Assembly: GCF_947259545.1 (NCBI RefSeq)
Contig: NZ_CAMYMK010000008.1
Location: forward strand, 620,001 to 684,000
Length of the DNA: 64,000 nt
Source: an uncultured Marinobacter sp.
GTDB lineage: Bacteria; Pseudomonadota; Gammaproteobacteria; Pseudomonadales; Oleiphilaceae
Direction: 5' to 3'
Shown here: positions 17,058-24,882 of the stretch, piece by piece
How positions within the stretch are numbered: position 1 is the first letter of the stretch
How the letters are laid out: each line of letters opens with the position of its first letter
Made by a program: the position numbers and the translations under genes
The notes under the pieces: model-generated
What the model was told of the DNA's origin: nothing
Databases searched by the model: none
What the model saw: only the letters and a program-made list of their open reading frames with translations

Positions 17058-17089
17058 TTGGCGAGTGGCCTTGCAAGGCCACTCGCCAA
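17058..17089 (+). terminator. Palindromic terminator closing the mobile cassette
   Basis: A perfect 32-base palindrome: TTGGCGAGTGGCCTTG (17058-17073) followed by its reverse complement to 17089, then TGTTTTCTC. It separates the cassette from the ABC-3C genes downstream. Confidence 0.8.
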
Positions 17090-17313
17090 TGTTTTCTCTG
17101 AGGCGCTATTTTTTGTCGTTGTTTGTAGATGTTGACCTGCCCCCAATCACTAAACCACTCATTGCTTGGTAATGTCGGTTGGCGTGAAGGTCGAGAGAGG
17201 TCGTGTGGTACGCAGCACTTCGGTAGTCTAAGCTACTGATTATTTGGTGCGATTCTGTAACCTCGGCGAGGTTGCTGTCATTTTAGGTGTCGGTGGATGG
17301 AAATGGAGAGGCT

Positions 17314-18456
17314 ATGACAACAACGAGCGCTGGAGGCCAAATGGCAGGGTATCTATGGCAGGCGGCCGAAGCGTGCCGCCGCGCCTTGGTAGCTCCAAAT
17401 GATGTTGTCATTAAGATTGAGGTTGAAGATGACTTGTCAGTCGCGACTATGGAGGGTGCTATCCTCGCGTGCGAGCAGTTGAAGCATAGTGAACACCACA
17501 ATGTCATTAGTGAAGACAGCCAAGTTTGGTGGCAAGCAGTAGACGCTTGGATTCGAGGACCCGCTCCTGAGAAAGCGAAGCTACGGCTAGTGACAACGAG
17601 TGACCTCAAGCCGAACTCTGTACTTGCATCATGTTACCGACCGACCGGGCTTGCTCCATGGGATTCATTACTCGAAAAAATGAATGAGCGGGCTGTTGAA
17701 GAGCCGAATAAGCAACTCGCGAACAAAGGCGTCTACGTTCGCTGGAATAATTTGAAAAATGCCAGGCGTGAATTGCTAACTCGTATTGAGATCGCCGGCG
17801 CTCAAAGTCGGCTAGCAGCCAGCAATGATTTACTGGAAGAGGCCCTAATGGAGCGGGGAGTCACTCCCGTAATCGTGTCACAAGTGCGTCAGGCTGTGGT
17901 TGGCGCATTTATGAGTCGCTTAATGGAGTCTCTCGATTCCGGCGGCTTCGAAGTTACCGTAAAGGAGATGAACTCGGACTTGATGGAAGCATATGCGCGC
18001 AATGCTGAGCCAGGAGTGTACGAATTTCCGGAGCTCGATTACACCGATGAAGAAATCCAAAGCCTTCAGGTAAATCACCATCAGCATCTGATCCCGCAAT
18101 TAGCTGCAATTGACAGAGACCAGCCAAGTACGATTGCGCGCGCCTTGAATAATTGGTTTGAAGCGCGTGCTCGTCGCCAACAGTTCATGGACGGCGCTCC
18201 TCACGAAGTTCAGGATCTGAAGCGCCACGATAGAGGTTTGGAGGAATATTGTCAGACCCTGCACGAGGAACACCTGCCGATTTCTGGTCCCGAGAATGCA
18301 AAAGAAGTTGGCCGTGACATCCATGCAACTTGCATGAAGTATCAACCGAAACTGGGGCGTACTGAACCTCCACTTCCGTTCACGCAAGGAAGCTATCACG
18401 AGATGAGCAACGCATTAGTGCTGAAATGGAATCCGAGCTACGGTGAGGAGGAATAA
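17314..18456 (+). CDS. ABC-3C system effector with DUF4297-like nuclease domain
   Basis: A 380-residue protein predicted as the toxic effector of an ABC-three-component system. ATG 17314 follows GGAGAGGCT; a GTG at 17287 is less likely. The N-terminal 130 residues look like a DUF4297/Cap4-type nuclease: the GGQMAGYLWQAAEACRRAL start, Glu36 with Asp39-Asp40 in IEVEDD, and Q55-L-K57 in CEQLKH, followed by a Trp-containing helix (WWQAVDAWI). This matches the E/D...Q-x-K active site of that restriction-like fold. The C-terminal half (about 150-380) is helical and probably docks to the middle component or ATPase. It is followed directly by the middle-component gene. A small palindrome (AACCTC-GGC-GAGGTT, 17259-17273) lies 41 bases upstream. 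Confidence 0.75.
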   Translation: MTTTSAGGQMAGYLWQAAEACRRALVAPNDVVIKIEVEDDLSVATMEGAILACEQLKHSEHHNVISEDSQVWWQAVDAWIRGPAPEKAKLRLVTTSDLKPNSVLASCYRPTGLAPWDSLLEKMNERAVEEPNKQLANKGVYVRWNNLKNARRELLTRIEIAGAQSRLAASNDLLEEALMERGVTPVIVSQVRQAVVGAFMSRLMESLDSGGFEVTVKEMNSDLMEAYARNAEPGVYEFPELDYTDEEIQSLQVNHHQHLIPQLAAIDRDQPSTIARALNNWFEARARRQQFMDGAPHEVQDLKRHDRGLEEYCQTLHEEHLPISGPENAKEVGRDIHATCMKYQPKLGRTEPPLPFTQGSYHEMSNALVLKWNPSYGEEE

Positions 18457-18939
18457 GTGCGGCAGTTCGTTGATACAGACATTCACCAAGAGCCTATGTC
18501 ATCGGCGGTTATTTTGCACTGGTTAGCTGAAAGCCATGACCGCGCTCGATCCCCTAGCGAGGGAATACTAATACCGTGGGCAATGTTAGGGCTTGGACTG
18601 ATTTCAACTGAGAGCACTCTGATGTCCTTGCCCTTGAAGAAACAATCGCTCACGGGCTGGCTCAGAGGAGAAGGCGCGCGGAGCTGGCGAGGATATTCGA
18701 AGCAGACCATCATCGCGTGGAGAGACACCTTTTGGAATGCCTGCGCCCACGGTGATATAGCTGGAGTTTTGGATTTGCAGGAAGGTCGGTTAATCGCTAG
18801 GGGAAAAGTTGACCCTCCAAAGGCCGATAGCCGCTCTGCGTTCGTTCGCCGCGTCGCCCGCGCCGTTGGTGGAACGCTGGGAGGAGAGCAAGATGATTTG
18901 CGTATTGCCAGCGCACTAGGACTGGAGTTTGTCGAATGA
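18457..18939 (+). CDS. ABC-3C system middle component
   Basis: A 160-residue protein. It resembles the 'three-component ABC system middle component' families in length, position and pattern: an N-terminal PMSSAVILHWLAESHD, a segment PSEGILIPWAMLGLGLI, then LPLKKQSLTGWL and a helical C-terminus. Such proteins are thought to bridge the effector and the ATPase. Translation starts with GTG immediately after the effector's stop, with GAGGAG just upstream. The stop overlaps the ATPase start (ATGA), indicating coupled expression. Identification rests largely on context and general pattern, since these proteins diverge strongly. Confidence 0.7.
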   Translation: MRQFVDTDIHQEPMSSAVILHWLAESHDRARSPSEGILIPWAMLGLGLISTESTLMSLPLKKQSLTGWLRGEGARSWRGYSKQTIIAWRDTFWNACAHGDIAGVLDLQEGRLIARGKVDPPKADSRSAFVRRVARAVGGTLGGEQDDLRIASALGLEFVE

Positions 18940-20894
18940 CTTGGAGAATTAAGAGTCTGGTTCTATACCAGCGCGGGGGAGCGGATCGTAGGCAGCTAAC
19001 CTTCAGCCTTCATGGTGTGAATGTAATCACGGGAAATAGTCAAACTGGCAAGTCGGCGGTTTTGGATATTTTAAACTACCTCATGATGAGTCGGTCCTGT
19101 CCCATTCCCAAAGGTATTATTCGTCAAGCTGTTTCCTATGTGGGTACACACCTGGTCGGACCCGAGGGAGAGCTTCTGATTGTTCGCCCTTTGCCAGCCC
19201 CTGGGAGCAAGGTATCCACACAGGGGTGGTATCAACTGGGGACGGACCTTGAATTCCCAAACGAGCCTCCGAAAATGGTGGCGAATCGAGGGCAGATACG
19301 GGACATACTCTCTTCATTTACAGGGATCTCAGGAGCGGCCGTATTGTCGAATTCGAAGCAGCCCTGGGAGGAGGTTCTTGCAGAAGCGAATATTAGGCAT
19401 GCCGCTCCACTTCTTTTTCAACCTCAAGACGTGATCGCTAACCGTCATGTGAGTGTTCCTGGCTTAGACAGAGACGAGCATCGAAGGCATATGCTAGACG
19501 CATTGCCATTTCTGCTCGGTATTGAGGACGCCGAAATACTTGAGGCCAGAGGGCGTTTGCGAAAGCTCAAGTCCAATTTGTCCGCGCTGAGGATGAAACG
19601 CAAGGAGCGAGAGAGGCTGAGGGCCAACACTTTTACTCGCGGGCACAAACTGTGGCTAGAGGCCCAAGGTATTGGCTTGCTTGATGGTGAACATCCGCAA
19701 TCAGTTTCGGAACTATTAAAGATCTTGCGAGGTGTTGAGGTTGACGAAAATCGTCGTTTCAATGTCGCGACAGCAACGCCGGATATCAGCGAGTTGGAAG
19801 CTGATGAGTTTAAGTCTCGCTATGCGGTACAAGAAGCCCGTAAGCGAGTTAGAAGTTTGCGTGATTTTGAGCGCCGTACCGCAGTTCATCAAGATGTTGT
19901 TTCTCGGCAGCTCAGCAGGCTCAGTGTCTCAGAACTTCTTCCAGCTCCTGCCGAGAATGGGGTCTGTCCGGTCTGCGAGTCCGGATATTTTTACCCTGAA
20001 AAGCACCGCGATCAGTTAGGCATGACTTTCTCCGCTTTGACAGGTATCAGTGCCGTTCCCCTACGAGTTGACTCAAAAGCTCGTAAAGCTCGGGCGCGAT
20101 TGGAAGACGAACTCGTTCAGCTAGAGGAGAAGCACGAGCAGATGCGGAGCAGGCTTAGGGAAGCAATGATAACGATCTCGAAAAACGCTAAGTACCTCAA
20201 AGCAGACCGAGAAATTGAACGATTGCTTGGCCGGATATCCGAGTACATTCGCACCGTAGATCTTGGTGGCATAGATGATGAAGAGGAGGACGTTGACTCG
20301 CTGATAGAGCAGATCGATGCGCTCCAAGAGAAACTCAACTCGGTTACGCCTCGCCGTAAAAAAGCACAGAAAACTATTGACCAGATAATGACTGAGCTCG
20401 CGCGCCGAATGGAAGTCGAGTTCAAGAAAGGCAACGCGTCTATATCGGTAGAAGATCTATCCATCAGGGTCCAGATAGATCCGGGCAGTGACGAGATGAC
20501 TAGTTTAGCCGAGATAGGCAGTGGGGCTAACTGGGTCTGCTATCACTTGGCAGGTATATTGGCCATACATGATCACTTGGAGCGTTTTGCTTGCCCAGTA
20601 CCTCGTACTCTCATCCTCGATCAACCGAGTCAGGCTTGGTTTCCAGAAGAGCTGAGGACGACGGATAGGGAGGGAGAACTGGCTCCTGAGGATGAAGAAG
20701 ACAAAAATAGGGTCAGAGAAATATATCGTCTACTTGATGAAATGACGTCCAAGGGGGCGTTCTCTCAAATAATCGTGATGGATCACGCCAAGTTCGGAGA
20801 AAAGTGGTTTGAGGATATGATTCGCTACGAGTGGCGACATGGTGAGAAGTTAGTTCCAGGGCATTGGATTGGTGAGTCGGCAAATACTCAGTGA
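18936..20894 (+). CDS. ABC-3C ATPase, DUF3732 family, Rad50-like
   Basis: A 652-residue SMC/Rad50-type ATPase of the DUF3732 family, the signature gene of ABC-3C systems. Walker A is GNSQTGKS at residues 33-40. Two coiled-coil arms (about 190-340 and 375-470) flank a zinc-hook-like C344-P-V-C347 motif. The signature-like EIGSGANWVCYHLAG precedes a Walker B of LILDQPSQAW around Asp562, where Gln replaces the usual catalytic Glu, as is typical of this family. It probably detects invading or aberrant DNA and releases or activates the nuclease at 17314. Start ATG overlaps the preceding stop by four bases. Confidence 0.85.
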   Translation: MTWRIKSLVLYQRGGADRRQLTFSLHGVNVITGNSQTGKSAVLDILNYLMMSRSCPIPKGIIRQAVSYVGTHLVGPEGELLIVRPLPAPGSKVSTQGWYQLGTDLEFPNEPPKMVANRGQIRDILSSFTGISGAAVLSNSKQPWEEVLAEANIRHAAPLLFQPQDVIANRHVSVPGLDRDEHRRHMLDALPFLLGIEDAEILEARGRLRKLKSNLSALRMKRKERERLRANTFTRGHKLWLEAQGIGLLDGEHPQSVSELLKILRGVEVDENRRFNVATATPDISELEADEFKSRYAVQEARKRVRSLRDFERRTAVHQDVVSRQLSRLSVSELLPAPAENGVCPVCESGYFYPEKHRDQLGMTFSALTGISAVPLRVDSKARKARARLEDELVQLEEKHEQMRSRLREAMITISKNAKYLKADREIERLLGRISEYIRTVDLGGIDDEEEDVDSLIEQIDALQEKLNSVTPRRKKAQKTIDQIMTELARRMEVEFKKGNASISVEDLSIRVQIDPGSDEMTSLAEIGSGANWVCYHLAGILAIHDHLERFACPVPRTLILDQPSQAWFPEELRTTDREGELAPEDEEDKNRVREIYRLLDEMTSKGAFSQIIVMDHAKFGEKWFEDMIRYEWRHGEKLVPGHWIGESANTQ

Positions 20895-20955
20895 GTTGGT
20901 CTGAGTTATTTTTTCGACTGGTAAAGTTAACCTCAGATGTTCTGCGTGGGACCGG

Positions 20956-21315
20956 ATGACCAAAGAGCTAGATGATAAATATCAAAGCCTAGCCGTCGAT
21001 GCGCTTCATAGTCGCCTTGTCGGGCACAAGCTTTTGGATCAACAGGGTGATATGGAAGGCGTGTCAGCAGAATTGCTGCGAGCATTTGAAATATCAGGGG
21101 ATATCCTTAGGAGTAATCGAGAGAGCGATGGCATTCGGGATGCGGCTGATTTCGTTTTCATTAGCTGCATATATCTTGCCAGGTGCTTGTATTTTCCAGG
21201 TGAGGCTAGAACGATATTGCTGAATGGTGATGAGCACGCATTGGACGCCGAGAGCCAACTGGAAAACTTACGACGAAATATGAGACACCTGAAGACGGTG
21301 TTGGAAAATGGCTAA
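20956..21315 (+). CDS. Unrecognised helical protein downstream of the ABC-3C genes
   Basis: A 119-residue acidic, apparently all-helical protein with no family recognised. It has no signal peptide or obvious membrane segment and two Cys (FISCIYLARCLYF). It begins 62 bases after the ATPase stop on the same strand, with no terminator seen between, so it may be cotranscribed as a fourth component (immunity or regulator), or may be independent. The ribosome site is weak (GGGACCGG before ATG). Confidence 0.55.
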   Translation: MTKELDDKYQSLAVDALHSRLVGHKLLDQQGDMEGVSAELLRAFEISGDILRSNRESDGIRDAADFVFISCIYLARCLYFPGEARTILLNGDEHALDAESQLENLRRNMRHLKTVLENG

Positions 21316-21661
21316 TACTTGCAGACACAGCGAGGCATTCTCCCCATCTCCGTGTTTTCATTCCAACGCCATGAAGGCGGGCATCTATTTTTCGATCTCG
21401 GCCGCGCTGAGCGCTCGAAGAGTATCTTCTTGTTCTGCAATGGCGTTTTCACCCTTCTGGTCAGCTTTCGTGACTTGTTCGATAGAGCCCCCCCCAGCCA
21501 AAACCACGCCGCTGTACGTTAATGTTTCCTGGCTACTCAGGCCAATTGGTCCTTCTCCATCATCGGCAGCATTACACTCCCGGGCACGGTTAGTCTCCGC
21601 TTGGCTTCAATGTAGCTGATAAAGGCTGGTTGATAGCTGCACATGATCACTTCTGACACTA
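21316..21661 (-). other. Gap with degenerate minus-strand reading frames
   Basis: No complete gene is supported. On the minus strand a 35-codon frame (21537-21644, beginning MCSYQPAFISYIEAKRR) overlaps a second frame that is open for 73 codons but has no start codon (stop at 21385-21387). The latter contains protein-like stretches such as GGGSIEQVTKADQKGENAIA. Together they may be the eroded remains of one gene, or chance. An 8-C homopolymer (21488-21495) lies within it and is a possible frameshift site. Confidence 0.3.
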
Positions 21662-21997
21662 TCACCGGGCTACACTCTGGATCTCCCGTTCTTGGGTGCC
21701 ATCCGGATTGTTCCAGCGTATCGAAATCTCATAGGTAAGCTGGCGAATGTTGATCGGAATATGGGCCAGCAAGTGATAGCTTTCATTCGGAGCGAGCGCT
21801 GGAAACGGTATTTTCTGCTCGAAATCTCCTCGCACAAGCGGGTTGTGTTCGTTTCCTTGCTCTATTCCGAAGTAGATGTTCGATGCGGTTGATTGGCCCT
21901 GGTTGGTGATAATGAACTTATAGTCCGTGTCAGCCTTCTCAAGGCTTACGATCAGTTTCGCTTTCAGGGCCTCGCGTTTGCGCTCCTCCATTTCATC

Positions 21998-22002
21998 AAT
22001 TT
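21998..22002. repeat. Target-site duplication, left copy (AATTT)
   Basis: AATTT directly precedes the left end of the IS and is repeated at 23323-23327. A 5-base duplication is usual for IS2-group elements. Confidence 0.85.
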
Positions 22003-22036
22003 TGTAGTTGCCCCCGCTAAACCGGACACCACCTCA

Positions 22037-22916
22037 TCAATTTGATGCCAGTTCTGCCCGGTACTCCCAGGGCGACTTCATTTTCAACCCCTTGTGCGGG
22101 TGGCTGCGATTATAGTCCTCGATCCATTCCGGCAACCTGGCCATCACCGTGGCGGCATCAGGAAGATCGTTCAGGTACACATAGTCCCGCTTAAACGTCC
22201 TTTACGAAGGCCTCAGCCATGCCGTTGCTCTGAGGGCTTCTGACCGGTGTGGTGCACACCACAAAGCCCAGAGAGGACGCGAAGGCTCGCGTTTCTTTGG
22301 CAATGTAGCAGCTGCCATTATCTGTCAGCCATTCCAGTGGGTGCGGCACCCGCTCTGACTGGCCGAAGCGATATTCCAGACTTTCCAGAAGTAAGTCCTG
22401 AACCATCTCAGCGGTGATGCCGCCGGTGGTCGCCACATAGCGCATCAGCTCGCGATCACAGCAGTCCAGGCTGAAGGCCACGCGAACGACTTCCTTGTTC
22501 CAGCAGCGAATCTCAAAGCCATCCGAGCACCAACGAAGGTCCGGCTTCAACGTAATGACCTGGCCGTTGTGACAGCGTTCCTGAGGTCGGCCTGTATACC
22601 GGGGTAACAACAGCCCATCCTGTTTCATCAATCGGTACACGCGCTTGTGGTTCACTCGCTCGTCGTTTGCTGCCAGCAACCGATTCAGCCGAGCAGTGAT
22701 CCTTCGATAGCCATTGGCAGCACGGGCATCGCACAGCTCTCGGATAAACGGCAAATGCCGGTCATCGTCCTGCTTTTTGTATCTCGGACTTCTGCCTTTC
22801 TGGCGACCATGAAGGCGATCCAGAAGGTTGGAGCGCGATACCTTCATTACCTCCGCAACCCATTTCAGAGGGTATCGTCCGGTGGCAGCAACGGCATGCG
22901 CGAGATCAACTTTTTT
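22037..22916 (-). pseudogene. IS2-group transposase OrfB, frameshifted
   Basis: This is the DDE catalytic part of the transposase. It is read from the A6G slippery heptamer (22910-22916) by -1 frameshift, giving a joined product continuing KKVDLAHAVAATGRYPLKW. Catalytic motifs visible are WCSDGFEI (Asp), WLTDNGSCY (Asp) and SPQSNGMAEAF (Glu). Just after the Glu, an extra C in the plus strand at about 22199-22200 shifts the frame and produces an early stop at 22191. Without it the protein would continue FKRDYVYLNDLPDA and end at 22037, the normal IS3-family C-terminus. About 50 residues are therefore lost. A sequencing error is a possible alternative. Confidence 0.8.
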
Positions 22917-23242
22917 GACTGAGCCACCTCCAGGGCTTCCCGGAGTATTTCAGCTTCCATCGTCTTGCGGCCCAACATCCGCTCCAGCTCCCGGACCTTC
23001 TTGTTCAGGGCTTTCATCTCGGATGCACTGACAACCTCATCACCAGGTTCAATCGCGGACATGCCACCGTCTTTCATCAGCTTCTTCCAACGGAACAACA
23101 GACTTGCTGATATACCATGACGTCGTGCGACAAGCGATACCGACATGCCAGGCCGCTCACATTCCGCGACCATGAATGCCTTCTCCTGCGCGGAATACCG
23201 GCGACGACGCTGCACACCGGTTATGACTTCGATTCTCTCCAC
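22865..23242 (-). CDS. IS2-group transposase OrfA
   Basis: A 125-residue helix-turn-helix protein that binds the IS ends and supplies the N-terminus of the OrfAB fusion transposase. GTG 23242 is chosen because AAGGAG lies eight bases upstream; the GTG at 23251 is too close to that site. The HTH is in SVSLVARRHGISASLLFRWKKL, followed by a leucine-zipper-like helix (MKALNKKVRELERMLGRKTM). The slippery run AAAAAAG encodes part of SKKLIS near the C-terminus. Confidence 0.88.
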   Translation of the reverse strand: MERIEVITGVQRRRRYSAQEKAFMVAECERPGMSVSLVARRHGISASLLFRWKKLMKDGGMSAIEPGDEVVSASEMKALNKKVRELERMLGRKTMEAEILREALEVAQSKKLISRMPLLPPDDTL

Positions 23243-23322
23243 CTTGGACACTCCTTTGCACTAGGTCTATGCCTAGGCCTTTGCTTCTACCAAGGTGTCC
23301 GGTTTAAATGGGGGCTACTACA

Positions 23323-23327
23323 AATTT
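23323..23327. repeat. Target-site duplication, right copy (AATTT)
   Basis: AATTT directly follows the right end of the IS and repeats 21998-22002. Deleting the IS with one copy restores the host reading frame. Confidence 0.85.
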
Positions 23328-23528
23328 GCCTGCGGCTCAACTCTGCATGCACCTTCTCAAGCTCCAGCAATTGGGCGTGATTCTGCCTCGACCGGAGTAG
23401 GGCAATTAATGACACTGTTACCGCGAGAAGGGAAATGAGGGCAGTGATTATTTCAGTTGTAGTCAAGTCATCTCCTCATGAACTTGAGACTGCCCGTAAA
23501 ACAGTCTCGTAATCGAACGCGCAGATGC

Positions 23529-24500
23529 CTAACGGAATGGTGTGGTATAGCGGCGAGCAACCCAGCCCTCGATCACGTCGCCTTCCAGGTCGACTTCTAC
23601 ATGGAGCCAGGCACGTTCTGATGAATCTAAAACCGTTACCAGCTTGCCTAACGGCAGAGTAGTGATGATCTCTGCCCTCATGCCAGGTCCAGCCCTAAGT
23701 CTCAGCCCACTGCCAATCACCACACGGCATCCAGCAAATATTTGTCGCTCTAGGCCATTGTCACATCTGGCTAGTTTCTTCGCTTCGCGTGAAGTCCTCA
23801 CATTCTCGGTGACAGCTGATTTCTCATCGAACCGATCCAGAGTGATGCCAGCGGCAATGCTCATTAGGTAAGGTAGAACCAACCAGTAGAAAAGCCATAA
23901 TAGTGCGGTGCGCGCGCGCTCAGACAACGAGGTGAAATCCAGAGACTCATTGCCAAAGCTGTTGAGCTCCGCTTCTACTGTTGCGAATTCCGCGTGTAGA
24001 ACTTCATCTGCTGTTTGGTACTCGTAGCCTGCACGTTGGGCAATAGCCACAGCTCGGTGAATGAGCTCAGGATCGAAAGGGGTTCTTGTAAGCCGAGACA
24101 GTGCGGGCATTAGAGATGATGTATCCAACCCGCGAAGTGCATTTGCAATGGGGCTATCTCGGAGCTCTTCCATCATCGCAAGGGCTGGAAAGTCTTCAAG
24201 CCCCTGCATGACACGCATCATCTGGGGATCATGAATATCTTTGTACAGCTGCATGGCTGTGGAGCTCTGTAGCTCGCGAATTGAACGCATCATGGTGGAA
24301 TCGTGCAGATCAAGCGCGGCCTGCACAGAGGAGGAGTACTGAAGCTCGCGGATACCCTGCATCATTTGTGAGTCAGCGAGCTCACGCGCACGGCGCATCG
24401 TTGACGAGTCGCAAAGGTCTCGAACAGCTTGCATTGCCGTTGAATGTTGAAACTCCTTTGCCAATTGCAAGCCTGGCAAATCTTGAAGCGCCTGAGCCAT
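23529..24500 (-). CDS. Membrane protein with 12-residue tandem repeats and SH3b domain
   Basis: A 323-residue protein as read from ATG 24500. Residues about 3-134 consist of eleven near-exact 12-residue repeats with pattern R-E-L-x-D-S-x-x-M-x-x-x (for example RELADSQMMQGI, RELQYSSSVQAA, LDLHDSTMMRSI). A linker, a TM helix (about 205-227, LLWLFYWLVLPYLMSIAAG) and a bacterial SH3 domain (about 262-320, IGSGLRLRAGPGMRAEII) follow. The repeat pattern and reading frame continue upstream of 24500 to a TAG at 24597, with no ATG/GTG/TTG. SD-like AAGGA lies eight bases before an ATC at 24579-24581, where MSKRFDPENP would begin if it were ATG. The start is thus uncertain, and the gene may use ATC or may have lost its start. 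Function unknown. Confidence 0.65.
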   Translation of the reverse strand: MAQALQDLPGLQLAKEFQHSTAMQAVRDLCDSSTMRRARELADSQMMQGIRELQYSSSVQAALDLHDSTMMRSIRELQSSTAMQLYKDIHDPQMMRVMQGLEDFPALAMMEELRDSPIANALRGLDTSSLMPALSRLTRTPFDPELIHRAVAIAQRAGYEYQTADEVLHAEFATVEAELNSFGNESLDFTSLSERARTALLWLFYWLVLPYLMSIAAGITLDRFDEKSAVTENVRTSREAKKLARCDNGLERQIFAGCRVVIGSGLRLRAGPGMRAEIITTLPLGKLVTVLDSSERAWLHVEVDLEGDVIEGWVARRYTTPFR

Positions 24501-24581
24501 GCGACTAACAGGGTTGTCCAGAGCCCTGATGAGGGATTCTTGAGCTCTAAGTGGGTTCTCTGGATCGAAGCGTTTGCTGAT

Positions 24582-24882
24582 GACTGTCTTCCTTTTCTAT
24601 AACGGCTGAAGTACTGAAGTTGCGATCCTATTTCCGTTTGAAAAATACCGGCTTGCGTACTTGTGCTCAATAATAGTGCAGTTTGGCGCCGATGGGTTCA
24701 AGTATAGCTTTTGCGGCTCTTTGTTCGCCCCGTTCCCGGAGACGCCATTTTGACGTTCACCGGGTTCTACCAGCGTCCATTGTGTTTCTTCAATAGATTG
24801 GAGGGCCGATGTCGAACCTCTTAAAAGTCGGCAGCTAAAAGGGTGTTCAATCCGCTTTTTCTTCGCAGTGTATACCTACGAA
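24582..24882. other. Intergenic gap with no supported gene
   Basis: The gap lies between the presumed start of the repeat protein and the stop of the next minus-strand gene. A 102-codon frame from TTG 24670 reads through the repeat gene in another phase and has no protein-like features. No tRNA, hairpin terminator or att-like copy of the tRNA 3' end was found here. Confidence 0.4.

Larger units (their letters stand above)
22003..23322 (-). mobile_element. IS3-family insertion sequence, IS2 group, 1320 bp
   Basis: The ends are TG...CA. The left terminus (22003-22030) and the reverse complement of the right terminus (23294-23322) match almost throughout: TGTAGTTGCCCCCGC... and TGTAGTAGCCCCCAT..., sharing AAACCGGACACC. 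A 5-base direct repeat flanks it. It carries orfA and orfB in overlapping frames with an A6G slippery site, as in IS2. It lies inside the gene at 21662-23466 in the same orientation. orfB has a frameshift, so the copy may be unable to move by itself. Confidence 0.92.
21662..23466 (-). pseudogene. Membrane-anchored coiled-coil protein gene interrupted by an IS
   Basis: The 5' part runs from a TTG at 23466 (GAGGAG six bases upstream) to 23323: a TM helix (EIITALISLLAVTVSLIALL) and the start of a coiled coil (ELEKVHAELSRRQI). The 3' part runs from 21997 to a TGA at 21662: DEMEERKREALKAKLI followed by a beta-rich domain (YKFIITNQGQSTASNIYFG, then YEISIRWNNPDG). Removing the IS and one AATTT copy rejoins the two in frame into a 159-residue protein. 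Family not recognised; the layout is a membrane anchor, coiled coil and extracytoplasmic or cytosolic beta domain. The intact frame implies the insertion is recent. Confidence 0.75.

Noticed and set aside
24362..24670. A 102-codon frame as the true start of the repeat protein
   Set aside because: It is in a different phase and lacks the 12-residue repeat; the repeat frame itself continues upstream of 24500.
24780..24830. Possible left att copy (TCGAACCT) of the tRNA-Arg 3' end
   Set aside because: Only eight bases match the tRNA T-arm; flanking bases differ, so chance is the better explanation.
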